Shown here: positions 1 to 7,903 of the stretch, piece after piece
Numbering within the stretch: the first letter of the stretch is position 1
Layout of the letters: each line of letters starts with the position of its first letter
From: Methylobacterium sp. Leaf125
GTDB lineage: Bacteria > Pseudomonadota > Alphaproteobacteria > Rhizobiales > Beijerinckiaceae
Length of the DNA stretch: 64,000 nt
Direction: 5' to 3'
Assembly (NCBI RefSeq): GCF_001423085.1
Contig: NZ_LMNU01000012.1
Span: 452,185 to 516,184 of the forward strand
Translations under genes and position numbers: made by a program
The notes under the pieces: generated by a model
What the model was told of the DNA's origin: nothing
What the model saw: the letters and a program-made list of their open reading frames with translations, nothing else
Databases searched by the model: none

Positions 1-30
1 CGCTTGCGCCATCACGCGCAGGCTGCCTAA
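1..30 (+). CDS. C-terminal tail of an upstream gene (possible)
   Basis: The first ten codons in frame 1 are open and end in TAA. They would encode the last nine residues (RLRHHAQAA) of a gene that starts before the window. In an element end like this one a recombinase gene upstream would be expected, but nothing here proves it. The reading could also be chance. Confidence 0.2.
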   Translation, partial: RLRHHAQAA

Positions 31-105
31 CCTCTCACCCCAGATGGACCAGAGCCTCCGCTCCTGAACACCGCTGAATGTCCCAAATCATCTGACGACG
101 GACAA

Positions 106-354
106 ATGGCGCCGCTGTCCCCGACGGAGCGGCGGAGTGCGGCGGACGCGATGGCCGCCTTGCTGTTGATGGAGCTGGGGGCGAGGGAAACCGACCTCCT
201 CGCCTCGGGCGGGAAGACCCTAGCCGACCTGGGACTGCAAGGGCGGCTGGAAGCGGCATGCCGAGAGGCCGTCGGCAGGCCGCTGGACCGGATGGGCTCG
301 CATCCGACGCTGGCCGCATCGGAATTGTCCATCACCGCGGTGGCGGCGGAATGA
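106..354 (+). CDS. Small unknown protein, first gene of the mobile-element module
   Basis: This encodes 82 residues, mostly helical by composition, with an Ala/Leu-rich N-terminal half (DAMAALLLMELGARE). No family is recognised. It ends 4 bases before the GTG start of the next gene, so it probably belongs to a translationally linked four-gene unit ending at 3770. Its compact coupling to a helicase and a GmtX-like gene suggests a part in transfer or integration of the element, which is inference. The ATG at 106 has only a weak upstream GGAC, so the exact start is uncertain. Confidence 0.5.
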   Translation: MAPLSPTERRSAADAMAALLLMELGARETDLLASGGKTLADLGLQGRLEAACREAVGRPLDRMGSHPTLAASELSITAVAAE

Positions 355-358
355 GACG

Positions 359-820
359 GTGAGCCATTCTGTCGTCCCGGAGATCCTCGCCAAGATAGAG
401 CCATGGCTGGCGGGCTGCATCGAGTCATGGCAGGCACAGCCCGTCGAGGGACGTGAGCCAACCTTGCCGGCGACCCGGGACGGCAAGGTGAACGTGCGCG
501 GTGTCGCCCGGGCCCTCGGCCTGAAGCCGAGCCAGGAGCAACACCTGTTCCGCCACGCCGAGCTCCGGGCGGCGCTGGACGCGGTGGCCATCGAACAAGG
601 CATCAAGCCTGTCGGCACGCGGCCGGAAGCAGACGAGATGGACAAGGCCGTCGCCGGACGTCTGAGGCAGGTCCAGGCCCGCGGCAACGAATTGTCCAAG
701 GTCGTCGCCGAGCAGGCCGCCACCATCGAGCGGCAGCGACGCGAGATCCGGGGATACCGCGCTCAGTTGGGCCTGCTCGAAGCAACCGGTCAGTTGCTCC
801 GGACCGAGCCCTTGAAATGA
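359..820 (+). CDS. Unknown coiled-coil protein of the mobile-element module
   Basis: This 153-residue protein has an N-terminal globular part with a short helix-turn-helix-like stretch (NVRGVARALGLKPSQEQH). A long charged helix follows from about residue 90 to 140, rich in Gln, Arg and Glu, and likely to be a coiled coil. The start is GTG, 4 bases after the previous stop. The stop overlaps the helicase ATG (ATGA), so translation is coupled. Small coiled-coil partners beside recombinases are known in Tn554-like and other tyrosine-recombinase elements (TnpC-like). That comparison rests on layout only, with no sequence match established. Confidence 0.6.
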   Translation: MSHSVVPEILAKIEPWLAGCIESWQAQPVEGREPTLPATRDGKVNVRGVARALGLKPSQEQHLFRHAELRAALDAVAIEQGIKPVGTRPEADEMDKAVAGRLRQVQARGNELSKVVAEQAATIERQRREIRGYRAQLGLLEATGQLLRTEPLK

Positions 821-3054
821 TGGAAATCGTCGTCGAGTCGATCGTCTCAGACCGCCATTTCGGAGTGATCTTCTCGGCGACGATCCTTTCGGAAACGCAT
901 GCCGACCACGGTCGGCGTGTCCGGGTGCGTATCTCTAAGGGCGGCATCGACCGCGTGCCCATCCCCGGCGAGCGATGGCTCGTTGACGGCGAGGTCGTAG
1001 GCACGAGACATGGCCCGCAGGTCGAGGCGACGTCCGCACGTCACCTCCTGCCGACCGGACGGCTTGTACGGGACTTCCTCGCGTCGCACGCACCCGGCAT
1101 CGGCCAGGAACGCGCCGCGCGTCTCTGGTCGGCGTTTGGGGAAAAGCTGACCGACGTGCTGGCCGACGAGGGCGCCGTTCATCAAATCGCGGAAGTCGTT
1201 GCGCCGGACCGTCCCATGCTCGCCCTCAGGCTGGCCGCCGCCGCGATATCGTCCTGGATGGATGCGCGGTCCGAGGCGGCGGCTCTGGCGCGGTTCGACG
1301 GACACGGCGTCACGAACCTCGCGGCGGCCCGCCGCGCCATTCGCATCCTGGGGGATGACACCGTCGAAAGGCTGACGGCGAACCCGTACGTGCTCGTACC
1401 GCTGCTACCGTGGCCCGTCGTCGACGGTATCGGCCTGCGGGTAGCTGCGGGGAGCCTGTCGCCGACCGAGGAGGTCCGGCGACAGGTGGGCGCCGCCGAC
1501 GAGGCCGTGAAGCGCGCTCTAGGCAATGGGGACACGATGTTGCCGGAAGCCGATTTTCGGAAGGTCGTCCGTACCTTGCTCAAGGCCGGCTCGCCCGCTT
1601 CGGTCGACGCGGCCGTGACGGCTGCCCTGAGGAACGGTGCCGTAGTCCCGGCGGTCGAGGGGTTCCGGGCGCCGGGAGCGGCTCTCATGGAGGACGGTAT
1701 CGTCGAGCGACTGCGCGAGCTGATGCGCCTTGGCCCAGTCGGGCCGGTCCGTCCGCCGTCCCCGAGCCGGCTGGCCGAGCTTGTGGCAGACGTAACGTCG
1801 GAGAGTTATCCGCTGCACCCGCAGCAGGCTGACGCAGTCATGCAGGTCCTGTCGCGGCCGGTGGCCTGCCTGACCGGCGGCGGTGGGACCGGCAAGACCT
1901 ACACCTGCAAGGTGGTGTGCGACGCGTGGGAACGAATGGGCGGCGAGGTGCTGGCTTGCGCGTTGGCCGGCAAGGCGGCCCTGCGACTGTCCCGATCGAC
2001 CCGCCGCCTTGCCAGGACGCTCGCACGCACGCTGGGCGAGCTGGACGAGGGCGAAAGGCTTGATGCCGTCCTCGACGACCCCGGCACCGACGAGGAAGTG
2101 CGGGCAGCGGCGCTGAGGAAGCGTATCGACCTGGCGTGCCTCACGCCCAGGACGCTGATCCTGGTCGATGAGGCATCCATGGTTGACGTGGCGACGATGT
2201 ACGGGATCGTGCGCCGCATGCCGGACGGAGCGCGGCTCCTGCTGGTGGGTGACCCGGCCCAACTGCCGCCAGTCGGGTTCGGTCTCGTATTCCATCGTCT
2301 CGTGACAGACGATGCCCTCACCTCCCGCCTCATGCATGTCCATCGCCAAGCGGCGGCGACGGGCATTCCAGCCGCCGTCGCCGCCGTCCGCGGCAGGCGA
2401 ATGCCGGAGTTCGTTGAATATGCCGGTGTCGGGGATGGCGTTTCGTTCATCGAGGCCGACGAGGACGCGCTGGCCGGCGAGGTGCGACGCGTGGCGGCCG
2501 AGCTCGGTATTTTGGAGGGCGGCGCCATCGTCGTCACCGCAACGAACGGCGGGAACGCGGGGGTGCACGCGTTGAACGAATCCCTTCACGAGCGACACGT
2601 CGCGTCGACGGGGGCCTTCCCGATGCGCGGCTTGCTGGGCAGGTTCTTCTCCGCCGGATCGCCCGTGATCTTCGGTCGTAACGACTACAGGCTCGGGCTT
2701 TTCAACGGCTTGCTCGGGAGGGTGGTACGAACGTTCCCCGACGAGATGGCGGTGTCTGTCCATTTTGAGGACGAAGCGGAGCCTCGCCTGCTGGCAGCCG
2801 AGCACATCGTCGACCTGGACCTCGCGTACGCGGTGACCTGCCACAAGTGCCAGGGCAGCTCGGCGCCACGGGTCGTGGTCCCGGTGTATCCCAGCCGCGT
2901 CGTCGACCCGTCTTGGCTATACACGGCCCTGACCCGCGGCGAGCGACAGGTGGTCATCGTGGGCGACCCGGAGCATTTCTCGGACGCATTGGAGAAGCAG
3001 TTCGCGGCGGACCTGCGACGGGTGGGCCTTCGGTGGTCCGGGGAGGCGGCATGA
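817..3054 (+). CDS. RecD2-like superfamily 1 DNA helicase
   Basis: This 745-residue protein has the RecD2 layout. An N-terminal region with a helix-hairpin-helix (GIGQERAARLW, about residues 94-105) leads into an SF1B motor. Walker A is GGGGTGKT (about 354-361), Walker B is LVDEAS (D451/E452), motif III is VGDPAQLPPVG, and motif VI is YTALTRGERQVVIVGD near 700. RecD2 proteins are 5'-3' DNA helicases without RecBC partners. The gene lies between two unknown genes with ATGA overlaps on both sides, which is unusual for a chromosomal recD2. It probably serves replication, transfer or integration of the element. The helicase assignment is firm and the role is inferred. Confidence 0.9.
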   Translation: MMEIVVESIVSDRHFGVIFSATILSETHADHGRRVRVRISKGGIDRVPIPGERWLVDGEVVGTRHGPQVEATSARHLLPTGRLVRDFLASHAPGIGQERAARLWSAFGEKLTDVLADEGAVHQIAEVVAPDRPMLALRLAAAAISSWMDARSEAAALARFDGHGVTNLAAARRAIRILGDDTVERLTANPYVLVPLLPWPVVDGIGLRVAAGSLSPTEEVRRQVGAADEAVKRALGNGDTMLPEADFRKVVRTLLKAGSPASVDAAVTAALRNGAVVPAVEGFRAPGAALMEDGIVERLRELMRLGPVGPVRPPSPSRLAELVADVTSESYPLHPQQADAVMQVLSRPVACLTGGGGTGKTYTCKVVCDAWERMGGEVLACALAGKAALRLSRSTRRLARTLARTLGELDEGERLDAVLDDPGTDEEVRAAALRKRIDLACLTPRTLILVDEASMVDVATMYGIVRRMPDGARLLLVGDPAQLPPVGFGLVFHRLVTDDALTSRLMHVHRQAAATGIPAAVAAVRGRRMPEFVEYAGVGDGVSFIEADEDALAGEVRRVAAELGILEGGAIVVTATNGGNAGVHALNESLHERHVASTGAFPMRGLLGRFFSAGSPVIFGRNDYRLGLFNGLLGRVVRTFPDEMAVSVHFEDEAEPRLLAAEHIVDLDLAYAVTCHKCQGSSAPRVVVPVYPSRVVDPSWLYTALTRGERQVVIVGDPEHFSDALEKQFAADLRRVGLRWSGEAA

Positions 3055-3770
3055 CACCCGAGGTGAAGGACGCGCTCGCCGTCGTAGACGCGCGCTTGGT
3101 AGAGTTGAAGGCGGCTGCGACGAACGACCAGGTCCGCGTCAAGCTCGGGAACTTGCACGAGGTCTGCCGTGTGCTGGTCGTCGATGCAGCGCAGCGGCCG
3201 ACGGTGCCGGAGGTGGTCCGTCGCTACGCCGCCCGTTTCGTCGCCCGGGAGCAAAGCCTGGCGGAGCAATCGCTGAGGAACAAGCGCGGCGGCGCCAACC
3301 CATACGCGATGCTGTACGAGGCGTGGGTGGGAGCGGCCGAGTTCGTCCTCGCGCCCAGTCGGAGGCGAAGCCAGCTGCACGTACCCGGCGAGATGCTTTC
3401 GACCGACGACGTCGCTGGCATCGACGACGTGCCGCTCCGTCACCAGGTCGGCCTAATGCTGGCGCAGAACCGCAGCTTCAAGGCGCAGCTCGACATCCTC
3501 AAGGACGTCCGAAATGCCCCGTTCCTACGGATCGAGGGGACAACGGAGGGCGGGGTAGCGCTCCGTCAGTCCTTGCCGTTGGCCAGCCACCTGACGCTCA
3601 CGGAGACCGAGGTCGAGGCATTGAAGGACTTCATCGACGAGCGGCGCATGAGGGCCAGAGGCCTTCGAGATGAGGAGGATGGGTCCGTGTGGACTATGGA
3701 CGGTCGACGGCTTTCAGACCCGGGCTTCTTGGAGGCTCTCGACAAGATCGTTCGCAGCTACGACCGCTGA
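3051..3770 (+). CDS. GmtX-like mobile-element protein (gamma-mobile-trio type)
   Basis: This 239-residue protein starts at an ATG overlapping the helicase stop. An N-terminal segment reads KLGNLHEVCRVL, then a variable part, then SLRNKRGGANPYAMLYEAW. That resembles what I recall of GmtX (NL-x-IHEIC, an IRNK-x-G-x-Y-x-x-LI-x-AW block), one of three proteins defining gamma-mobile-trio elements with the tyrosine recombinase GmtY and with GmtZ. A predicted helical block (LTLTETEVEALKDFIDERR) follows. No catalytic motif is visible, so it is probably a DNA-binding or accessory recombination factor. The similarity is from memory and could be to another recombinase-linked family. If it is right, recombinase genes should lie just left of the window. 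Confidence 0.5.
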   Translation: MTPEVKDALAVVDARLVELKAAATNDQVRVKLGNLHEVCRVLVVDAAQRPTVPEVVRRYAARFVAREQSLAEQSLRNKRGGANPYAMLYEAWVGAAEFVLAPSRRRSQLHVPGEMLSTDDVAGIDDVPLRHQVGLMLAQNRSFKAQLDILKDVRNAPFLRIEGTTEGGVALRQSLPLASHLTLTETEVEALKDFIDERRMRARGLRDEEDGSVWTMDGRRLSDPGFLEALDKIVRSYDR

Positions 3771-3943
3771 CGTCAGGGTGTCACCCGAGGATAGCCCAAC
3801 TACATTTTTGGTAATCGCGATGAGTAGTGGCTCGGCCTGCGAAGTCAGGTTCAACCCTGCAATCAAGGACCTAGCGACCTTGCGGCGACAGGAGCCGAAT
3901 AGATCTCACAATGCAAGAGAGGCGCTCTGTTATTACACAGTAT
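3771..3943. other. Non-coding edge between the module and tRNA-Glu
   Basis: Nothing gene-like is visible here. Base composition is clearly less GC-rich than the core genes to the right, in line with a foreign element end. No hairpin with a T tract was found. Confidence 0.5.
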
Positions 3944-4018
3944 TGGCGCGCCTACGGGGAGTCGAACCCCGCTCTGATCCTTGAAAGGGACCTGTCCTAA
4001 CCGATAGACGATAGGCGC
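3944..4018 (-). tRNA. tRNA-Glu (anticodon UUC), CCA encoded
   Basis: The minus strand folds into a complete cloverleaf. The acceptor stem is GCGCCTA/TAGGCGC, the anticodon stem GGTCC/GGATC with loop CTTTCAA (UUC), and the T stem CGGGG/CCCCG with loop TTCGACT. The discriminator is G and CCA is encoded. The D-arm (GTCTATCGGTTAGGAC) is the usual tRNA-Glu type. Its 3' end faces the mobile-element genes. A second, broken tRNA-Glu lies 150 bases upstream in the same orientation with a different acceptor stem, so this copy is probably carried by the element and not a recent duplicate. Confidence 0.93.
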
Positions 4019-4106
4019 GTTAGTTGCCGTAGCGAGTTTTTACGTTCGCATAGCCCAGTGGTCAACTGCCCGTTTGAACCCGGAAACATCTTTCGATGAG
4101 AGGCCT

Positions 4107-4161
4107 TGGTAGGCCTACCAGCCCTAACCTCTTGCACCTACACACCTGGTAGGATGGTAGG
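4107..4161. repeat. TGGTAGG palindrome and direct repeats, possible recombinase arm sites
   Basis: Between the intact and broken tRNA genes lies a perfect 14-bp palindrome, TGGTAGGCCTACCA (4107-4120). Two further TGGTAGG copies start at 4147 and 4155, and a CCTAC stretch sits between them. Repeated short arms beside a tRNA breakpoint are typical of binding sites for tyrosine recombinases or their directionality factors. That role is inferred from position. Confidence 0.5.
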
Positions 4162-4169
4162 GGTATAAA

Positions 4170-4198
4170 GACGTCCTAGACCGCTAGACGAAGGGCGC
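4170..4198 (-). pseudogene. 5' fragment of a disrupted tRNA-Glu
   Basis: The minus strand reads as nucleotides 1 to about 29 of a tRNA-Glu. The acceptor strand is GCGCCCT, followed by TC, D-arm GTCTAGCGGTCTAGGAC and then GTC. After that the sequence (TTTATACCCC...) cannot form the anticodon stem or loop. The gene is cut at the start of the anticodon stem and its 3' part is not in the window. It keeps a promoter upstream. It marks the likely host/element junction and probably the original attachment site. Confidence 0.75.
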
Positions 4199-4214
4199 CG
4201 CTGCGGTGAGCGGT

Positions 4215-4243
4215 TCTATATGCGGCTTCGGGCGCGGGGGCAA
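4215..4243 (-). promoter_or_regulatory. Promoter of the disrupted tRNA-Glu
   Basis: On the minus strand TTGCCC (-35) and TATAGA (-10) are exactly 17 bases apart, with the -10 ending 16 bases before the tRNA fragment. This is a good sigma-70 type match where a stable-RNA promoter is expected. Transcription would run through the 29-nt fragment into the intact tRNA-Glu at 4018. Confidence 0.6.
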
Positions 4244-4350
4244 CGGGGGAATCGCCGCGGGTTTGCGGCTTGACGAATGCGGCCCCGGCCGGTTTGTCGG
4301 GGAGACACGCGGACCGCCCCCTGAGGCGGCCGGAGAGCGGACCTGACTGC

Positions 4351-5178
4351 ATGACCACGCGACGCGACGGCCCGCCGGGGCCGAGGACGACCAAGCCCGG
4401 CTTCTCGCGGGGTCCCTTCCGGCGGGGACCGCCGCAGAACCAGCGGGGCGCGGCGAGCGTCGCGGCGGCCTCCGGCGACCACGTCGTCCTCTACGGCTGG
4501 CACCCGGTGGCCCAGGCCCTGGCCAACGCGGGCCGCAAGCTGCACCGGCTGCTCGCCACCGAGAACGCGATGATCCGGCTCACCGAGGAGATCGGGACCC
4601 TGCGGATCGATCCCGAGCTGGTGCGCCCCAGCGCCATCAACGCGCTGCTCGGCCCCGATGCCGTGCACCAGGGCCTCTACCTCGAGGCCGACCCGCTGCC
4701 GGGGCCGGACCTCGACGAGCTCGGCGACGACGTGCTGCTCCTCGCCCTCGACCAGATCACCGATCCGCACAATGTCGGCGCCATCGTGCGCACCGCCGCC
4801 GCCTTCGGGGTGGCGGGCATCATCACCACCGCGCGGCACTCGCCCAACGCCACCGGCGTGCTGGCGAAATCCGCCTCCGGCGGGCTGGAACACGTGCCCC
4901 TGATCGTGGTCCGCAACCTGTCGGACGCCCTGGTCGACCTCGGCAAGCGCGGCTTCACCCGGATCGGCCTCGATTCCGACGCCGAGACCGCCCTGGACAG
5001 CATCGGCCCGAAGCGCCCGGCCGTGATCGTGCTCGGGGCCGAGGGCAAGGGCCTGCGCCAGCGCACCCGCGAGAATTGCGACGTGCTGGCCCGCATCCCG
5101 TTCAGCGGCGAGATCCGCAGCATCAACGTCTCGAACGCCGCGGCCATCACGCTCTACGCCCTCAGTCCCCGCGGCTGA
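4351..5178 (+). CDS. rlmB: TrmH-family 23S rRNA 2'-O-methyltransferase, RlmB-like
   Basis: A basic Gly/Arg-rich leader of about 40 residues is followed by an RNA 2'-O-ribose methyltransferase substrate-binding domain (VVLYGWHPVAQAL) and a SPOUT/TrmH catalytic domain. Knot motifs are visible: DQITDPHNVGAIVRTA (motif 1), VLGAEGKGLR (motif 2) and RSINVSNAAAI (motif 3). RlmB methylates G2251 of 23S rRNA. The ATG at 4351 was preferred over an in-frame ATG at 4270 because the longer start would sit against the tRNA promoter and adds an unconserved-looking tail. The subfamily cannot be fixed without alignment, since TrmH homologues share these motifs. Confidence 0.88.
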   Translation: MTTRRDGPPGPRTTKPGFSRGPFRRGPPQNQRGAASVAAASGDHVVLYGWHPVAQALANAGRKLHRLLATENAMIRLTEEIGTLRIDPELVRPSAINALLGPDAVHQGLYLEADPLPGPDLDELGDDVLLLALDQITDPHNVGAIVRTAAAFGVAGIITTARHSPNATGVLAKSASGGLEHVPLIVVRNLSDALVDLGKRGFTRIGLDSDAETALDSIGPKRPAVIVLGAEGKGLRQRTRENCDVLARIPFSGEIRSINVSNAAAITLYALSPRG

Positions 5179-5244
5179 AGCGCGCCCTCACGGCGGCGGC
5201 CGATCCGGCGACCGGTGAAGCGCTTCGATGGGTCCGGTCGGAAC

Positions 5245-5275
5245 GCCCCCCTCTGCCCACAGGGGGAGGGGGGGC
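5245..5275. repeat. C/G-run hairpin after rlmB
   Basis: GCCCCCCTC and GAGGGGGGGC arms enclose a short CCC/GGG inner pairing. There is no T tract, so it is not a standard terminator. It sits between the convergent rlmB-like and CYTH-CHAD genes. A C/G-run hairpin of similar style occurs near 57592, so it may be a dispersed palindromic repeat. Confidence 0.35.
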
Positions 5276-5361
5276 GCCGGAAGTGGAGGCCGGCTAGGCG
5301 AGGGGACTCGGGCGCGAAAGGCGGCGGAGGAACCAACCGGCGAGCATATGAGGCGCGCGCC

Positions 5362-6921
5362 TCAGCGCCAGAACGGCTTGACCGCCACGAGATCCGCGTG
5401 GGCCTCGGCGGCTGCCTTCAGCAGCGTCTTGCCGTCGGCCTCGTTGTCGCCCGCGGCGAGGCCGGCCGCGAAGGCCGTCTCGCCGGGAAGCTCCTGCGGA
5501 TCGGGCACCGCCACGAGGCTGGCCAGGACCGTGTGGGCGGTGGCCTGATCGTTCAGGCTGCCGAGATGGTCCTGCAGGTCGGACAAGGCCGAGACGAAGG
5601 CCTTGTGGCGCTTGCGCCGCTTCTTCTCGGGGAAGAGGCTCGCGAAGAACTCCGCGCCGTAGCGCAGCTTCTTCGCCTCGATCCGGACCCGGTGGCGCTC
5701 CTCGGGCTCCAGGCGGTCGAGGTGGCGTCCGCGCTTGCGGATGCGGCGCATGGCCTTGTCGAGCACCTGGGCGGCGAAGGCGCCGGCCGGCCCGTCGCGG
5801 TCCGCGGCGGCCGGTCCGGAGCGCCACCCGCCGGTCTCGAGCCAGGCCGCGACGTCGAGGACGAGGCCGCGCCATTCCTGCGATTCGAGGGTGGCGAGGA
5901 CACCGTCATAGGCGCGGTCCCGCTCCGCTTCGAGGCGCCGGCGCAGGTCGTCGAGGCCGGCCTCGTCCGGGCGCCGGGCCATCTCGGCCGGCAGGGTCTC
6001 GGCCAGGAAGACGTCGAGGTTCCGGGCGTGGCCGAAGGGCTCGGTGATGCGCTTGATCTCGTCGCGCAGGGTCGCGGCCATCGTGTCCTGTGCCAGGACC
6101 GGCTTGAACAGGGTGAAGGCCGAGCGCAGGCGGCGCAGGGCGACCCGCAGCTGGTGCAGGGCCTCCACATCCCGGTTGTGCAGGAAGACGTCCTCGTTGC
6201 GGCGCAGGTGGGACAGGCAGGCGAAGGCGATGGCGCGGAAGGCCTCGCCCGCCGTGCCGTCCGGCGCCAGCGTGACCGGACGCGCCTTGCTCGGGCGCCG
6301 CAGGGTTCCGTCGCGCAGGCTGAAGCCCCGGGCCGACTTGCTCAGCGCCCCGAGGCGGAGCGGCACGGTCTCGGCCAGGGCCTGGGCCAGGGTGAACAGG
6401 TCCTCGGGCCGGCCCTCCTTCAGCTCCAGTTCGAGCTCCCACAGGGGCGCGTCGCCGTTCGGAGTCTCGATCCGACCCTCGTCGAAGGCGACTTCGATGC
6501 GGGAGGCCCCGTAGCGCACCATCCGGCTGCGCCGCTCCACCAGGGTGGCGAAGGCGGGGGACAGCTCGGGCGCCTCGGCGGCTGCCAGCACGTCCGGCAC
6601 CGGCGTTTCGGAGACCTGCGCGAGGTCGGGCACGTTCCCGGCGACAGGCGCCTCCCATTCCGCGCGGTCGAACAGGCCGGCGGTGGCGGCGGCGGCCTTC
6701 ACGGTCTGGACGAACGCCTCGCCGTCACGGCGGACCCGCAGGGTCAGCCCGGCCGCGCGCAGGTCGCCGGCTTCCGTGTCGAAGTAGGTCGAGGTGAGGA
6801 AGCGGGACTCCTCCGAGGCTTCCGCCTGCAGGAACGGGTGGCGGCTCAACTCCGCGAGGTCGCTGCCCTCGCATTCCAGCTTCAACTCGATCTCACGCGG
6901 CGCGACCATGATGTGTCCCAA
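5362..6921 (-). CDS. CYTH and CHAD domain protein
   Basis: This protein has 519 residues, or 515 if translation starts at the second Met (MVAPREIELKLE). The N-terminal CYTH domain shows the ExExK signature EIELK and further tunnel acidic/basic residues (EVAFDEGRIE, ELELELKEG). CYTH enzymes act on triphosphates and many in this family are inorganic triphosphatases. The C-terminal CHAD helical-bundle domain (RRNEDVFLHNRDVEALHQLRVALRRLRS, then HRVRIEAKKLRYGAEFF) carries the conserved His and Lys/Arg used to bind polyphosphate. The fusion suggests polyphosphate binding or turnover. It stands alone, convergent with the rlmB-like gene. Confidence 0.92.
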   Translation of the reverse strand: MGHIMVAPREIELKLECEGSDLAELSRHPFLQAEASEESRFLTSTYFDTEAGDLRAAGLTLRVRRDGEAFVQTVKAAAATAGLFDRAEWEAPVAGNVPDLAQVSETPVPDVLAAAEAPELSPAFATLVERRSRMVRYGASRIEVAFDEGRIETPNGDAPLWELELELKEGRPEDLFTLAQALAETVPLRLGALSKSARGFSLRDGTLRRPSKARPVTLAPDGTAGEAFRAIAFACLSHLRRNEDVFLHNRDVEALHQLRVALRRLRSAFTLFKPVLAQDTMAATLRDEIKRITEPFGHARNLDVFLAETLPAEMARRPDEAGLDDLRRRLEAERDRAYDGVLATLESQEWRGLVLDVAAWLETGGWRSGPAAADRDGPAGAFAAQVLDKAMRRIRKRGRHLDRLEPEERHRVRIEAKKLRYGAEFFASLFPEKKRRKRHKAFVSALSDLQDHLGSLNDQATAHTVLASLVAVPDPQELPGETAFAAGLAAGDNEADGKTLLKAAAEAHADLVAVKPFWR

Positions 6922-7156
6922 GTTTCGGCCCCGACCCGTCGTCCGCGACGGGGCGGCGGGGCCCTACCGATCGGGACAAGCCCGGCCCGCAGCAACCGTT
7001 CCGTGCGGAATCAGCAGCCACCGGCGTCGGTTATGGCGCAGGGCGACCCGGACGCGCGACTGAAATCGTGACGATTTTCATTCGCCCCCGACGCCGAGTG
7101 GTGTAGCGGGAGGAACCGGCCGGGGCCGGCGGGAACGAGACTCGTTGGGCGTGGTG

Positions 7157-7903
7157 ATGATTCGGGAGCGGCTGAGAGCCGACCGCCTGCTGGTGGAGCG
7201 AGGCCACTTCGAGAGCCGGGCCCGGGCACAGGCCGCCATCGCGGCGGGCCTCGTGCGGGCGGACGACCAGCCGGTAACGCGGGCCTCCGACCTCCTCGAC
7301 CGCGACGCGCGCCTCGAGGCGTCCGCGCCCCATCCCTTCGTGTCCCGCGGCGGGCTGAAGCTCGACGCCGCCCTCGACGCCTTCGGCTTCGACCCGGCGG
7401 GGCGCGTCTGCCTCGATGTCGGGGCCTCGACCGGCGGCTTCACCGACGCGCTGCTGGCCCGGGGCGCCGCGCATGTCTACGCCGTCGACGTGGGGCGCGA
7501 CCAGCTCCACGCCTCCCTCCGGGCCGACACCCGCGTCACCAGCCTGGAGGGCACCGATGCCCGCAGCCTCGACCGCACCGCGATCCCGCAGGCCCCGGAC
7601 CTCTGCGCCATCGACGTCAGCTTCATCTCCCTCCGGCTGATCCTGCCGGCGCTCCTGCCGCTGCTGGCCCCCGGTGCCGCCCTCGCCGCGCTGATCAAGC
7701 CGCAATTCGAGGCCGGGCGCGACCGGGTCGGGCGCGGCGGCATCGTCCGCGACCCCGCGATCCACGACGCCGTCTGCGCCGAGATCCGCGCCACCCTCGA
7801 GGCCGCGGGCCTGGGGATCCTCGGCCTCATCCCGTCACCCGTCGCCGGCGGCGACGGCAACCGCGAGTTCCTGATCGGGGCGCGCCTGGACCCACGACCA
7901 TGA
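7157..7903 (+). CDS. tlyA: TlyA-family rRNA 2'-O-methyltransferase / hemolysin-like protein
   Basis: The protein has an N-terminal S4 RNA-binding domain (RADRLLVERGHFESRARAQ) followed by an FtsJ-type Rossmann domain. The SAM site is CLDVGASTGGFTDALL, then YAVDVG. TlyA proteins methylate 2'-OH of cytidines in 16S and/or 23S rRNA. The ATG at 7157 was chosen; in-frame TTG/GTG codons lie a few bases upstream. The stop overlaps the start of the next methyltransferase gene by ATGA, so the two rRNA modification genes form an operon. Confidence 0.88.
   Translation: MIRERLRADRLLVERGHFESRARAQAAIAAGLVRADDQPVTRASDLLDRDARLEASAPHPFVSRGGLKLDAALDAFGFDPAGRVCLDVGASTGGFTDALLARGAAHVYAVDVGRDQLHASLRADTRVTSLEGTDARSLDRTAIPQAPDLCAIDVSFISLRLILPALLPLLAPGAALAALIKPQFEAGRDRVGRGGIVRDPAIHDAVCAEIRATLEAAGLGILGLIPSPVAGGDGNREFLIGARLDPRP

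Noticed and set aside
3670..3984. Plus-strand frame of 104 codons running into the tRNA
   Set aside because: It overlaps the GmtX-like gene and the tRNA-Glu and has no recognisable product.
4270..4350. Longer N-terminus for the RlmB-like protein
   Set aside because: The extra 27 residues are not typical of the family and would start close to the divergent tRNA promoter.
5215..7071. Long plus-strand reading frame of 618 codons opposite the CYTH-CHAD gene
   Set aside because: It is antisense to a well-supported CYTH-CHAD gene, and its Gly/Gln/Val/Arg-rich product is typical of reverse-frame translation in GC-rich DNA.
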